A DNA stretch of 64,000 nt from Streptomyces sp. GSL17-111 (GTDB taxonomy: Bacteria > Actinomycetota > Actinomycetes > Streptomycetales > Streptomycetaceae). Where the stretch lies: positions 5,069,501 through 5,133,500 of the forward strand of contig NZ_JBAJNS010000001.1 in the NCBI RefSeq assembly GCF_037911585.1, in the 5' to 3' direction. Below, piece by piece: positions 53,962 to 62,027 of the stretch. A program made the translations under genes and the position numbers. Under the pieces are notes generated by a model. That model worked only from the letters and a program-made list of their open reading frames with translations. It made no database searches and was not told where the DNA came from. Within the stretch, counting starts at the first letter, position 1. Each line of letters starts with the position of its first letter.

Positions 53962-54324
53962 TCACAGGCTGCCGAGGGCTTCGAGCGGGAACGGCGGTTG
54001 GGCGAGCGGGCGAACCGCCATGCGCATGAGGATGAGCTGGTTGTCGTCGGGCTGGACGGGGCCGGCGGTCAGCTCGTCGCAGCGCACGCAGCGGTGCACG
54101 ACCTGCCAGTCACCCGTGCGCAGCACGGCGATGGCGATCGGCGTCATCCGCCCCCGGCAACGGCTCGGCCCGCCCTCCAGGTGATCGGTGACGTGCCGGG
54201 AGTGCAGGCAGGAGGGGCAGTGTTCACGCCGTGCGCCGTCGGCGGCGGCCGTGGTGACGGTGAGGCCGCACCACGCGCAGGTGAAGGTGTCGATCGTGAG
54301 GGTGTTGTGCGGTTTGTTGGACAC
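53962..54324 (-). CDS. RNHCP domain zinc-ribbon protein (paralogue 2)
   Basis: A 120-residue paralogue of the downstream gene, with the same order of motifs: Phe-Thr-Cys-Ala-Trp-Cys near residue 15-20, Arg-Arg-Glu-His-Cys-Pro-Ser-Cys near 34-41 (Glu replacing the Asn of RNHCP), Ser-Arg-His-Val-Thr, Ser-Arg-Cys-Arg-Gly-Arg-Met, His-Arg-Cys-Val-Arg-Cys, and Pro-Asp-Asp-Asn-Gln-Leu-Ile-Leu-Met-Arg-Met. GTG 54324 follows AAGGAG at 8-9 nt. The two genes are 26 bp apart and surely one transcript, formed by tandem duplication followed by clear divergence. Role unknown. Confidence 0.87.
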   Translation of the reverse strand: MSNKPHNTLTIDTFTCAWCGLTVTTAAADGARREHCPSCLHSRHVTDHLEGGPSRCRGRMTPIAIAVLRTGDWQVVHRCVRCDELTAGPVQPDDNQLILMRMAVRPLAQPPFPLEALGSL

Positions 54325-54665
54325 CCGGGATGCTCCTTGCTGGGAAAGCCGGTGATGACAGCAAGAGCCGGCCGAGCGGTCCTCGACGGGAGGCCGCGCA
54401 CCACGGCTTCCACGGGGAAGCGCGGGGCGAGGCGGTACGGGCGCCGCAGCGGGCGTCCACCGCGCCACGGGGAGCCGTGGCGGCGGGACGGTGCTATGCG
54501 GCGTGGCGAGGCGCGCTCGGCGCGGTGCGGGGCATCAAGACACTACTCCTCAGGGCCACCGGCCCGGTGGACGACAGGGGGCGCCGCCCACCGTAGCCAC
54601 ACCGCGCGGCGGCGGCCACGGGTTTTCCCGGCCGCCGGTGAGCGTGCCCGGCGGGCCCGACGCCG
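54325..54665. other. 341-bp intergenic region upstream of the RNHCP pair
   Basis: It separates the RNHCP genes from the XRE-cupin gene, all on the minus strand. I see no convincing gene; an 88-codon plus-strand frame here has no family features and is probably a shadow. The region holds several short GC-rich inverted repeats (around 54461-54482 and 54555-54574) and a possible minus-strand -10, TAGTGT (complement of 54539-54544), which would give the RNHCP mRNA a leader of about 200 nt. Confidence 0.4.
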
Positions 54666-55268
54666 TCAGTCCCGCGCCCGGGGGCGGGCCCGCAGGTGGG
54701 CGCGTTCGCCCTGGCGGCCGAAGAGGCTGAGCAGCTCCACCGGTTCGGCGCCCGACGCGGCGAACCAGTGCGGCAGCCGGGTGTCGAACTCGGCGGCCTC
54801 ACCGGGAGTGAGCTCCATGTCCCGGTCGCCGAGGACGAGCCGCAGCCGCCCGTTGAGCACGTAGAGCCACTCGTAGCCCTCGTGCGTCTGCGGATCGGGC
54901 TCGCGGTGGCCGGTGGCGCCGGGGAGCACCATCTTGTACGCCTGGATGCCCCCGGCCCGGCGGGTCAGCGGCACGCTCGTGATGCCGCCGTGGGTCACCG
55001 GCCGCAGGTGGATGCGCGGATCACCGGTGGGCGGCGCGTCGACCAGCTCGTCCAGGGTGACGCCGTGCGCCCGGGCCAGCGGGAGCAGCAGCTCCAGGCT
55101 GGGCCGCCGCGACCCCGACTCCAGCCGGGAGAGCGTGCTGACGGAGATGCCGGTGCGCGCGGCGAGCTCGGCCAGCGTCGTGTCGCGGTGCCGCCGCAGC
55201 GCCCGCAGCCGGGGCCCGACCGCGTCCAGTGCCTGCCCGAGGTCGTCGCCGTCTTCCGTGGAGGCCAT
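54666..55268 (-). CDS. XRE-family regulator with C-terminal cupin sensor
   Basis: A 200-residue regulator. The HTH spans residues about 18-75: Leu-Arg-Ala-Leu-Arg-Arg-His-Arg-Asp-Thr-Thr-Leu-Ala-Glu-Leu-Ala-Ala-Arg-Thr-Gly, then Val-Ser-Thr-Leu-Ser-Arg-Leu-Glu-Ser-Gly-Ser-Arg-Arg-Pro-Ser. A cupin_2 domain follows (about 105-185) with His-Glu-Gly-Tyr-Glu-Trp-Leu-Tyr-Val-Leu-Asn-Gly and Leu-Pro-His-Trp-Phe near the end. Such proteins sense a small ligand through the cupin barrel. ATG 55268 is the start; a longer frame from 55346 crosses the operator. It is divergent from a flavoprotein gene and repeated TTTGCC sites between them are likely its operators. Confidence 0.93.
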   Translation of the reverse strand: MASTEDGDDLGQALDAVGPRLRALRRHRDTTLAELAARTGISVSTLSRLESGSRRPSLELLLPLARAHGVTLDELVDAPPTGDPRIHLRPVTHGGITSVPLTRRAGGIQAYKMVLPGATGHREPDPQTHEGYEWLYVLNGRLRLVLGDRDMELTPGEAAEFDTRLPHWFAASGAEPVELLSLFGRQGERAHLRARPRARD

Positions 55269-55276
55269 GGGGTCAG

Positions 55277-55303
55277 TTTGCCAGATCGGCAAGGAGGTTT
55301 GCC
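55277..55303. promoter_or_regulatory. Repeated TTTGCC operator between the XRE-cupin and flavoprotein genes
   Basis: TTTGCCA occurs at 55277-55283 and again at 55298-55304, 21 bp apart (two helical turns). The first copy also forms an inverted repeat with GGCAA (55288-55292). It lies 9 bp upstream of the regulator start and 45 bp upstream of the flavoprotein start, a fitting place for dual control. Confidence 0.6.
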
Positions 55304-55347
55304 AGCCCCTGCGGCGGCGCGCATCGTCGGCCGTGGAGGTGGTCACG

Positions 55348-56331
55348 ATGACCGAGGAACTGAGCGACTCCTACGACGTGGTGGTGCTCGGCGGCGGCGC
55401 CGCGGGGCTGAGCGGCGCGCTGATGCTGGCCCGCGCGCGCCGGTACGTGCTGGTGCTGGACGCCGGTGCGCCCCGCAACGCCCCGGCCGAGGGCGTGCAC
55501 GGGCTGCTGGGACGGGAGGGCGTGCCGCCCGGCGAGCTGCTGCGGCGCGGCCGGGAGGAGGTCGGCCGGTACGGCGGCCGGGTGGTGTCGGCGGAGGTCC
55601 TGGCCGTGACCCGCGAGGCCGACGGCTTCCGGGTGACGCCGGCCGCCGGGCCGACCGTCCGTGCGCGCCGCGTCCTGGTCGCCACCGGCCTCGTCGACGG
55701 GCTGCCTCACGTCCCGGGGCTGCGCGAGCGCTGGGGCCGCGACGTCCTGCACTGCCCCTACTGCCACGGCTGGGAGGTGCGGGACCGGGCCCTCGGCGTC
55801 CTCGGCTGCGGCCCGCTCTCCGTGCACCAGGCGCTGCTGCTGCGCCAGTGGAGTGACGACGTCCTCTTCCTCCCGCACACCATGCCGCCACCGAGCGGGG
55901 AGGAGGCGGAGCGGCTGGCGGCGCGGGGCGTGCGCGTCGTGCCGGGCGAGGTGACGTCCGTCGAGGTCGCCGAGGACCGCCTCGTCGGAGTCCGGCTGGG
56001 TGACGGCACCCGCGTCGGCCGGGACGCGCTCGCCGTCGCGCCCCGCATGGAGGCCCGCGCCGCCTTCCTGGCCGGGCTCGGCCTGAAGCCCGTGGAGCAC
56101 CCCTCGGGGGCCGGCGAGCACCTGCCCGTGGACGCCACCGGCCGCACCGACGTGCCGGGCGTCTGGGCGGCGGGCAACGTCACGGACCTGTCCGCCCAGG
56201 TCGGCGGCGCCGCGGCCGCCGGAGCCGCGGCGGCGGCGCAGATCAACGCCGACCTCGTCGCCGAGGAGACCCGCCGGGCCGTCGAGGCCCACCGCGCCTC
56301 CCGCCCGGCGGGCCCCGGGCGGCGGGGCTGA
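55348..56331 (+). CDS. NAD(P)/FAD-dependent oxidoreductase, thioredoxin reductase-like
   Basis: A 327-residue flavoprotein. The FAD motif Val-Val-Val-Leu-Gly-Gly-Gly-Ala-Ala-Gly-Leu-Ser-Gly-Ala is near residues 10-23 and the redox pair Cys-Pro-Tyr-Cys-His-Gly-Trp-Glu near 134-141. The NADPH-binding region (Leu-Gly-Val-Leu-Gly-Cys-Gly-Pro-Leu-Ser) is near 147, and the second FAD motif Val-Trp-Ala-Ala-Gly-Asn-Val-Thr-Asp near 271. The Cys-Pro-Tyr-Cys-His-Gly-Trp form marks the group of TrxR-like proteins that are not canonical thioredoxin reductases; their electron partners are uncertain. No thioredoxin gene is adjacent. ATG 55348 follows GGAGG by 7 nt. The divergent XRE-cupin protein probably controls it. 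Confidence 0.92.
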   Translation: MTEELSDSYDVVVLGGGAAGLSGALMLARARRYVLVLDAGAPRNAPAEGVHGLLGREGVPPGELLRRGREEVGRYGGRVVSAEVLAVTREADGFRVTPAAGPTVRARRVLVATGLVDGLPHVPGLRERWGRDVLHCPYCHGWEVRDRALGVLGCGPLSVHQALLLRQWSDDVLFLPHTMPPPSGEEAERLAARGVRVVPGEVTSVEVAEDRLVGVRLGDGTRVGRDALAVAPRMEARAAFLAGLGLKPVEHPSGAGEHLPVDATGRTDVPGVWAAGNVTDLSAQVGGAAAAGAAAAAQINADLVAEETRRAVEAHRASRPAGPGRRG

Positions 56332-56381
56332 GCGGCCGGTCACTGGGCGAGACCGGTTCGCGGGGCGGCGGCGGGGAACGT

Positions 56382-56387
56382 TAGGTT
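56382..56387 (+). promoter_or_regulatory. Leaderless-type -10 of dapD
   Basis: TAGGTT ends 6 nt before ATG 56394, and the gap (CTCCCC) lacks any Shine-Dalgarno. Confidence 0.5.
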
Positions 56388-56393
56388 CTCCCC

Positions 56394-57383
56394 ATGACCG
56401 AAGCAGCCACCACCCGTACCACCGGCGCCGTCGCCGCCGGGCTCGCCACCGTCACCGCCGACGGCACCGTCCTCGACACCTGGTTCCCGCGCCCCGAGCT
56501 GGCCGACGCCCCCGGCCCGGCCGGTACCGAGCGGCTGAGCGCCGAGCAGGCCGCCGAACTGCTGGGCGAGGCCGCCCCGCGTGCCCTCGGCCCGGACCCG
56601 CTGCGGGGCGTGGAGACCGTCGCGGTGCGGACCGTCATCGACTCGCTGGACGCGAAGCCCGCCGACGCGCACGACGCCTACCTGCGGCTGCACCTCATCA
56701 GCCACCGCCTGGCCCGCCCGCACGGGCTGAACCTGGACGGCGTCTTCGGGCTGCTGGCCAACGTCGCCTGGACGAGCCTCGGGCCGGTGCCGGTGGACCG
56801 GTTGGAGGACGTGCGGCTGGCCGCGCGCGCCGAGGGCCGTCAGCTCAACGTCACCAGCGTCGACAAGTTCCCCCGCATGACGGACTACGTCATGCCGAAG
56901 GGCGTGCGCATCGGGGACGCCGACCGGGTGCGGCTCGGGGCCCACCTCGCCGAGGGCACCACCGTCATGCACGAGGGCTTCGTCAACTTCAACGCCGGCA
57001 CGCTCGGCACCTCCATGGTCGAGGGCCGCATCAGCGCGGGCGTCGTCGTGGGGGACGGCTCCGACATCGGCGGCGGCGCCTCGATCATGGGGACGCTCTC
57101 CGGCGGCGGCAAGCAGCGCATCACCATCGGCGAGCGCTGCCTGCTCGGGGCCGAGGCGGGCATCGGCATCTCGCTGGGCGACGACTGCATCGTGGAGGCC
57201 GGCCTCTACGTCACGGCGGGCACGCGCGTCAGCCTGCCGGACGGTCAGGTCGTCAAGGCGCTGGAGCTGTCCGGTGTCACCAACCTGCTGTTCCGCCGCA
57301 ACTCCACCAGCGGCGCCGTGGAGGCCCTGCCCCGCAGCGGCTCCTGGGGCGGCCTGAACGAGGCCCTGCACAGCCACAACTGA
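56394..57383 (+). CDS. dapD: 2,3,4,5-Tetrahydropyridine-2,6-dicarboxylate N-succinyltransferase
   Basis: A 329-residue trimeric left-handed beta-helix enzyme of lysine and meso-diaminopimelate synthesis, succinylating tetrahydrodipicolinate. The C-terminal half carries hexapeptide repeats from about residue 165 on ([10 protein letters not shown], [21 protein letters not shown]). Met-Val-Glu-Gly-Arg-Ile and [15 protein letters not shown] follow. The N-terminal half and length fit the actinobacterial DapD type. TAGGTT 6 nt before the ATG suggests leaderless expression. A 19-bp hairpin terminates it. Confidence 0.97.
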   Translation: MTEAATTRTTGAVAAGLATVTADGTVLDTWFPRPELADAPGPAGTERLSAEQAAELLGEAAPRALGPDPLRGVETVAVRTVIDSLDAKPADAHDAYLRLHLISHRLARPHGLNLDGVFGLLANVAWTSLGPVPVDRLEDVRLAARAEGRQLNVTSVDKFPRMTDYVMPKGVRIGDADRVRLGAHLAEGTTVMHEGFVNFNAGTLGTSMVEGRISAGVVVGDGSDIGGGASIMGTLSGGGKQRITIGERCLLGAEAGIGISLGDDCIVEAGLYVTAGTRVSLPDGQVVKALELSGVTNLLFRRNSTSGAVEALPRSGSWGGLNEALHSHN

Positions 57384-57404
57384 GCAGCGGCGGCGGCCCG
57401 TTCC

Positions 57405-57447
57405 CGGCCCCGGTGCCCGGCCCGTGCGGGGCCGGGCACCGGGGCCG
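57405..57447 (+). terminator. dapD terminator
   Basis: A perfect 19-bp inverted repeat (57405-57423 and 57429-57447, 5-nt loop) lies 21 bp after the stop and touches the -10 (TACGCT, 57449-57454) of the next gene. Confidence 0.85.
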
Positions 57448-57448
57448 T

Positions 57449-57454
57449 TACGCT
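57449..57454 (+). promoter_or_regulatory. Leaderless-type -10 of the EI24 gene
   Basis: TACGCT ends 7 nt before ATG 57462 and directly abuts the dapD terminator, leaving the -35 inside the hairpin. Confidence 0.5.
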
Positions 57455-57461
57455 GGCGGCC

Positions 57462-58316
57462 ATGAGTGATCTCGCAACGGGGGCGCGCTGCCTGGGCAAG
57501 GGGCAGGGCTGGGTCGCGCGGAACGGCCGATGGTACGGGTTCGGCCTGATCCCGGCCGCCATCGCCCTCGTCCTCTACCTGGCCGCCCTGGTCGCGCTCG
57601 GGGTGTACGCCGGGGACATCGCGCAGTGGGCCACGCCGTTCGCCGACGACTGGGGCGCGGCGTGGCGGACGGCGCTGCGCGTCTCGGTCGGCGTCATCCT
57701 CTTCGCGGGCGGGCTGCTGCTCGCCGTCCTCACCTTCACCGCCGTGACGCTGCTCATCGGCGACCCCTTCTACGAGAAGCTCTCCGAGAAGGTCGAGGAG
57801 GACGAGGGCGGCTGCCCCGCCGGGTCGGACCGGCCGCTGTGGCGCGAGCTGTGGATCTCGGCCTGCGACAGCCTCTACGTGCTGATGTGGGCGCTGGTCT
57901 TCGCGATCCCGCTGTTCCTGCTGGGCTTCGTGCCCTTCGTCGGGCAGACGGTCGTTCCCGTGGTCGGCCTGTGTGTCTCCGGCTTCTTCCTCACCGTGGA
58001 GCTGTCGTCGGTGGCGATGCAGCGGCGCGGGCTGCCCGTGCGGGAGCGGATGCGGGTGCTGCGCCGGCGCAAGGCGCTGGTCCTCGGGTTCGGCGTGCCG
58101 CTGGCCGCCGCGTTCCTCGTGCCGTTCGTCGCCGTCTTCCTGATGCCGGGGGCGGTGGCCGGGGCCACGCTGCTCGCCCGCGACGTGCTGGGCGAGGGGG
58201 CGCGCCCGCGCCCCGCGCCCGGCGACGGCGCCGCAGGGCCGGGGCCCTACGGGCCGCCCGTCACGGCGCCGTACGGGTCCGGCGGCCCCCAGGGACGGCC
58301 GGGCCCGTACGGGTGA
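57462..58316 (+). CDS. EI24 domain-containing membrane protein (CysZ-like)
   Basis: A 284-residue protein with about six hydrophobic stretches: residues 27-48, 75-100, 135-160, 163-185, 205-230, plus a shorter one. It is of the EI24/CysZ family; CysZ in enterobacteria imports sulfate. Typical is the cytoplasmic segment Gly-Asp-Pro-Phe-Tyr-Glu-Lys-Leu-Ser-Glu-Lys-Val-Glu near residues 103-115. No cys genes are nearby, so a sulfate role is not supported here. The tail is Pro/Gly-rich and probably disordered. ATG 57462 has TACGCT 7 nt upstream and no Shine-Dalgarno, indicating a leaderless mRNA. It converges on the nuclease gene with a 15-bp gap. Confidence 0.88.
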   Translation: MSDLATGARCLGKGQGWVARNGRWYGFGLIPAAIALVLYLAALVALGVYAGDIAQWATPFADDWGAAWRTALRVSVGVILFAGGLLLAVLTFTAVTLLIGDPFYEKLSEKVEEDEGGCPAGSDRPLWRELWISACDSLYVLMWALVFAIPLFLLGFVPFVGQTVVPVVGLCVSGFFLTVELSSVAMQRRGLPVRERMRVLRRRKALVLGFGVPLAAAFLVPFVAVFLMPGAVAGATLLARDVLGEGARPRPAPGDGAAGPGPYGPPVTAPYGSGGPQGRPGPYG

Positions 58317-58331
58317 CCCGCTGTCGCCCCG

Positions 58332-60170
58332 TTACGGGCGGAAGCGGATGACCTGCGGGTCGTGGTCGCTGCTCTGGTCGGCGAACTCGGCGTTCGTGTG
58401 CACGATGTCGTAGTCGTGGCGGCGGATGCCGGGGGAGACCAGCGTCTGGTCGAGCACCTGCGCGTTGCCCTGGTAGACGTAGGTGTAGCGCTCCTCGGCC
58501 GGAAGCGAGTACACCGCGCTGGAGAGGACGCCGCCGTCCGTCAGCGCCTCGGTGGTCGGGGAGAACTCGAAGTCGTTGATGTCGCCGAGCACGACCACCT
58601 TCGCCTTGCGCTGCACCGCCAGCACGTCCTTGACGAAGGTGTTGACCACCTCGGCCTGCCGCACCCGCTGCTCCTCGGAGAACCGGGTCGGCGGCTGGAA
58701 GCGGGAGTGCAGGCTCTGGTCCCCGCCCTTGGACGCGAAGTGGTTGGCGACGACGATCACCGGACGGCCGCGGAAGCGGAACTCGCCCGCCAGCGGCTTG
58801 CGGCTGTCCTCCCAGGCCACGTCGAGCGGGTCGATCCGGCCGGGGGAGAGGGTCAGGGCGGCCTTGCCGCGCCGCTTGAACACCTCCGTGGCGGTCGTCG
58901 CGTCGCCCTCGCCCCGGTCCACGAACGACACCCGGTGGGGGTTGAAGAGGAAGACGTTGCGGATGTTGCCGCCGGGCTGGCCGCCGTCCTCCTTGTCCTG
59001 CGGCGCGATGCCGCGCCACGCGTAGCGCGGGCCGCCCGCCGCGACGATGGCGTCGGTGAGCTTGCGCAGCGTCGCGTCGGCCGTGACCGTCCCGTCGTCC
59101 GTGGGGCCGGAGTCGTCCTGGATCTCCTCCAGGGCGACGATGTCGGGCGCGGCCAGGTTCCGCACGATGCCCTCCGCGAGGCGGTCGAACGTGGCCTGCG
59201 GGTCGCCGGGGTCGAGGTTCTCGACGTTGTAGGTGGCCACGGCCAGCTCGTGCCGGCGCTGCGCGCGCGTCTCCTCCCGGCGCAGCCCTCCGTCCGTCAC
59301 CCGGCCCAGCTCGCGGGCGGCCAGCAGGTAGCCGCCGAACTGGTCGTAGTCGAGCGGGCCCTCGCCGGCGGACAGGCGGTCGCCGGTGTCGGCGGTGGGG
59401 AACGGGCGCTCGGAAATCGGAGTCAGCGACGTGACCTTCAGCCGGCCGGAGTTCTGCTCGTCGTAGCCCCCGTACCGGGTGCCGCCCCGCGCCGTCCGGT
59501 TCTGCTCCGGCTCGATGCTCACCCACAGGTCGTGGTACGGGGAGGTGGCTCCGACGACGCGCACGTCGTCGACGCGGACGTTCATGCCCTCCCAGGACTC
59601 GTAGCGGTCCAGCGCGTACCGGCCCGGTCGCAGGCGCAGGTCCTCGATGCCGCCGTCGGCGGCGTCGCCGCGCGGTGCGTACCGCTCGGGCACGGCGTCC
59701 TCGTCGAGCACCTCGGGGGCGGGCAGCGGGAGGCCGGAGGAGACGACGGTGACGTCGGCGCCGGATATCTGCGTCACCGACTGGTTGCCCGAGCCGGTAC
59801 CGCCGTAGTAGTACTCCCCGACCCGGCCGCTGACGCGCACCGCGTCGCCCGGGCGGACCGTGGGCGTGCTGCCGGTGAAGACGAAGACGCCTTCGCTGGT
59901 GGCCGGATCGCCGTCACCACGCGGGTCCTGGAACCAGAACCCGCGCGAGCCGTACGGCCGGACGCCGGTCACCACGCCGGGGACGTCGGCGACCTGGCGG
60001 CCGACGAGCGGGCTGATCCGGGTGTCGCCCTGGATGTCGTGGATGCGCACGGCGGAGGCCCCGCCGGGTTCGGACGCCGAGGCGTTCGCCCCGAGCAGCG
60101 TCGAGGTCACGGCCGCGACGGTGAGTGCGGCCAGCGTGACGGTGGGCCGGGAGAGGTGTCGAGTGGTCAA
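58332..60170 (-). CDS. Secreted endonuclease/exonuclease/phosphatase family protein (ExeM/NucH-like)
   Basis: A 612-residue exported nuclease-like protein. A signal peptide covers residues about 1-32 (ending Ala-Ser-Ala). An OB-fold-like domain with Arg-Ile-His-Asp-Ile-Gln-Gly-Asp-Thr-Arg and Gly-Val-Val-Thr-Gly-Val near 42-75 runs to about 300. The EEP catalytic domain begins at Val-Ala-Thr-Tyr-Asn-Val-Glu-Asn-Leu near 310, with Asp-Ile-Val-Ala-Leu-Glu-Glu-Ile-Gln near 345. Asn-His-Phe-Ala-Ser-Lys-Gly near 475, Gly-Asp-Ile-Asn-Asp-Phe near 525, and Ser-Asp-His-Asp-Pro near 602 complete it. It likely degrades extracellular DNA or RNA for nutrients. A TACGCGCGTA palindrome is 45-54 bp upstream of the start. 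Confidence 0.93.
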   Translation of the reverse strand: MTTRHLSRPTVTLAALTVAAVTSTLLGANASASEPGGASAVRIHDIQGDTRISPLVGRQVADVPGVVTGVRPYGSRGFWFQDPRGDGDPATSEGVFVFTGSTPTVRPGDAVRVSGRVGEYYYGGTGSGNQSVTQISGADVTVVSSGLPLPAPEVLDEDAVPERYAPRGDAADGGIEDLRLRPGRYALDRYESWEGMNVRVDDVRVVGATSPYHDLWVSIEPEQNRTARGGTRYGGYDEQNSGRLKVTSLTPISERPFPTADTGDRLSAGEGPLDYDQFGGYLLAARELGRVTDGGLRREETRAQRRHELAVATYNVENLDPGDPQATFDRLAEGIVRNLAAPDIVALEEIQDDSGPTDDGTVTADATLRKLTDAIVAAGGPRYAWRGIAPQDKEDGGQPGGNIRNVFLFNPHRVSFVDRGEGDATTATEVFKRRGKAALTLSPGRIDPLDVAWEDSRKPLAGEFRFRGRPVIVVANHFASKGGDQSLHSRFQPPTRFSEEQRVRQAEVVNTFVKDVLAVQRKAKVVVLGDINDFEFSPTTEALTDGGVLSSAVYSLPAEERYTYVYQGNAQVLDQTLVSPGIRRHDYDIVHTNAEFADQSSDHDPQVIRFRP

Positions 60171-60440
60171 GTGCGGTCCCTCCGGGACGGGATGGGGGTG
60201 GTGCGGGGGACTTCTACGCGCGTAAAAATCGCCCAGAGCTGGGACGATGTCAAGGCACGCGGAGTGGCCCGGAACGGGCGGACCGGTGAACCCGGGGCGA
60301 TGCGCGCGTTCGGGCGAGGACCGGCCGACGCGGCGCTAGGCTGGTTCACCGGCTGACAACTGCCGCGCACCACCGGGGCTCCTGTCCCTCACCGTGCGTA
60401 CCGTCCACCCTTCCGCTTCCCGCTGAGGAGCCCGACGCCG
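60171..60440. other. 270-bp divergent intergenic region with palindrome
   Basis: It holds a 10-bp palindrome TACGCGCGTA (60215-60224) followed by an A-run, in operator position for the nuclease gene. Single GTTCACC-type heptamers occur in opposite orientations (60285-60291 on the minus strand and near 60341-60347 on the plus strand). A -10 candidate, TAGGCT, is just upstream of the latter. A tandem PHO box is not formed. Confidence 0.45.
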
Positions 60441-61979
60441 ATGACCGGTGACGACCGTCCGCCCATGCCGCCCGTGCGGCTGCCCGCCGAGGCAGAGCTG
60501 GCCCGGGACGCGCTCGCCGTGCCGCTGCTGAACCGGGCCGTGGCGCTCGCCCGGTGGGCCGGTGACGGCGTGCGCCTGACGGTGGGCGGCGAGCTCCCGG
60601 AGGCGAGGGTCGCCGAAGCGCTCGACCTGCTCGGTTTGGACGCCACACCGGACGGGCGCGAGGAGCTCGCCGACGCCTGGCAGGTCGCCACCGAGACGGG
60701 GCTGGCCGCCGTCGTGCCCGCCGAGGACGCCGACGCCGACGCCGACGCGGGACCGGTCGACGACGCGGCGGCGGGAGAGGTGGCGGTCACCGGGGAGAGC
60801 GTGAAGCTGCTCACCTCCGGCGGCCCCGCCGACGTCCTGGACCTGTGGCGCGACGTGTGGCAGGTGGCCCTCAGCCTCGCGGCCCTGCGTCCCATGGAGG
60901 AGTTGCTGGCCGACGCGCTGGCGGACGCGGCCGGTGCGGACGGCACGCTCGACCCCGAGGCCTTCGACCCCCGGACGCTGGAGGGTGAGGCCGAGGAGTC
61001 CGCCGACCTGCTCGACGACGCGCTCGGCAACCTCTACCTCCTCACCGCCACCGACCCGTCGCTCGCCTCGGGCGCCATGGTGCCGCTGCCGGTGCTCGCG
61101 GCGTCACTCGTCCTGCCCGACGACCCCGACGGCACGCAGCAGCCCTCCGACGCCGTCCTGGAGGAGGTCTCGGACGTGATGATGCGGCTGGACGGACAGT
61201 TGCGCGGCCTGGAGGCGGCCGGGGCGATCGAGTACCGCCCGATGGACGAGGAGTTGCTCCAGGAGGCCGACGAACAGCCGCTGCCCACACAGGAGGTGGA
61301 GGACGAGGAGCTGTCGCGGTACGGCATGGTCCGCCTCACCGCACTGGGCGTGCACGGGGAGCGGGCCCGGCTGCTGCAGGCGGGGTTCACCGCACCCCTC
61401 GTCGGCGACCTGAAGGAGGCGGACGCGGCGGCCCTGCTCGGCGCGGCGTCCGGCTACCCCGAGGAGCTGGCCCAGGCGGAGCTCGAGCAGTGGCTCGTGG
61501 GTCGTCCCGTCCCGGAGGCCGCCGAGGAGCTGCTCAGCGCCGCACGGGGGGCCGACGCCCTGGCTCCGCGCCGCCGGCTGCTGTGCCAGCAGGGGCTCGC
61601 GCTGGTCGGGGCCGAGGCCGAGCCCGCCCTGCGCGCCGTGCTGCCCGACGCCGAGCTCGGCGGGCTCGCCCGGGTGTGGCTGGCCGAGCGGGGCGCGCGG
61701 GACGTGCCGCCGCCCGACGAGGAGCTGATCTTCTGGCTCACCGTCGACACCCTCGCCGCCCAGCTGGACCCCGGGGACCCCACGGCCGCCTCCCCGGAGC
61801 TGAGCGAACTGATGGCCGGGCTCGTGGCCCAGCACAGCGGGTTCTTCGAGAAGGCGTGGCGCGTCGACCATCCGGCCACGGCGCAGGTGCTGGAGGCCAT
61901 GGCCCGGGTGCATCCCGACCGGACGGCCGCCAAGGCGGCCCGCAAGGCCGCCTACAAGGCCCGCTCCCGCCGCGCCTGA
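60441..61979 (+). CDS. Conserved hypothetical acidic helical protein
   Basis: A 512-residue soluble protein whose function I do not recognise. It is strongly acidic, helical and Ala/Leu/Glu-rich, without signal peptide, membrane segments or conserved catalytic motifs. A low-complexity Asp-Ala repeat (about residues 95-105) is encoded by a tandem GACGCC microsatellite near 60727-60747. The C-terminal third resembles HEAT-like helical repeats (Leu-Ala-Arg-Val-Trp-Leu-Ala-Glu-Arg-Gly-Ala). It ends in a Lys/Arg/Ala tail (Lys-Ala-Ala-Arg-Lys-Ala-Ala-Tyr-Lys-Ala-Arg). ATG 60441 follows GAGGAG by about 10 nt. I know similar proteins as common in Streptomyces, but no role is established to my knowledge. 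Confidence 0.8.
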   Translation: MTGDDRPPMPPVRLPAEAELARDALAVPLLNRAVALARWAGDGVRLTVGGELPEARVAEALDLLGLDATPDGREELADAWQVATETGLAAVVPAEDADADADAGPVDDAAAGEVAVTGESVKLLTSGGPADVLDLWRDVWQVALSLAALRPMEELLADALADAAGADGTLDPEAFDPRTLEGEAEESADLLDDALGNLYLLTATDPSLASGAMVPLPVLAASLVLPDDPDGTQQPSDAVLEEVSDVMMRLDGQLRGLEAAGAIEYRPMDEELLQEADEQPLPTQEVEDEELSRYGMVRLTALGVHGERARLLQAGFTAPLVGDLKEADAAALLGAASGYPEELAQAELEQWLVGRPVPEAAEELLSAARGADALAPRRRLLCQQGLALVGAEAEPALRAVLPDAELGGLARVWLAERGARDVPPPDEELIFWLTVDTLAAQLDPGDPTAASPELSELMAGLVAQHSGFFEKAWRVDHPATAQVLEAMARVHPDRTAAKAARKAAYKARSRRA

Positions 61980-61987
61980 GCCGGGGA

Positions 61988-62021
61988 GCGGTGGCGGTGC
62001 CGGGTACGGCACCGCCACCGC
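61988..62021. terminator. Bidirectional terminator between hypothetical and TerD genes
   Basis: A perfect 14-bp inverted repeat (61988-62001 and 62008-62021, 6-nt loop) lies between the convergent stops. Confidence 0.85.
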
Positions 62022-62027
62022 ACGCGG

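Noticed and set aside
54330-54596. Small plus-strand ORF upstream of the XRE gene
   Set aside because: Lies mostly in a region without a gene, but there is no clear ribosome-binding site, no family resemblance and poor codon pattern, so it is not listed as a gene.
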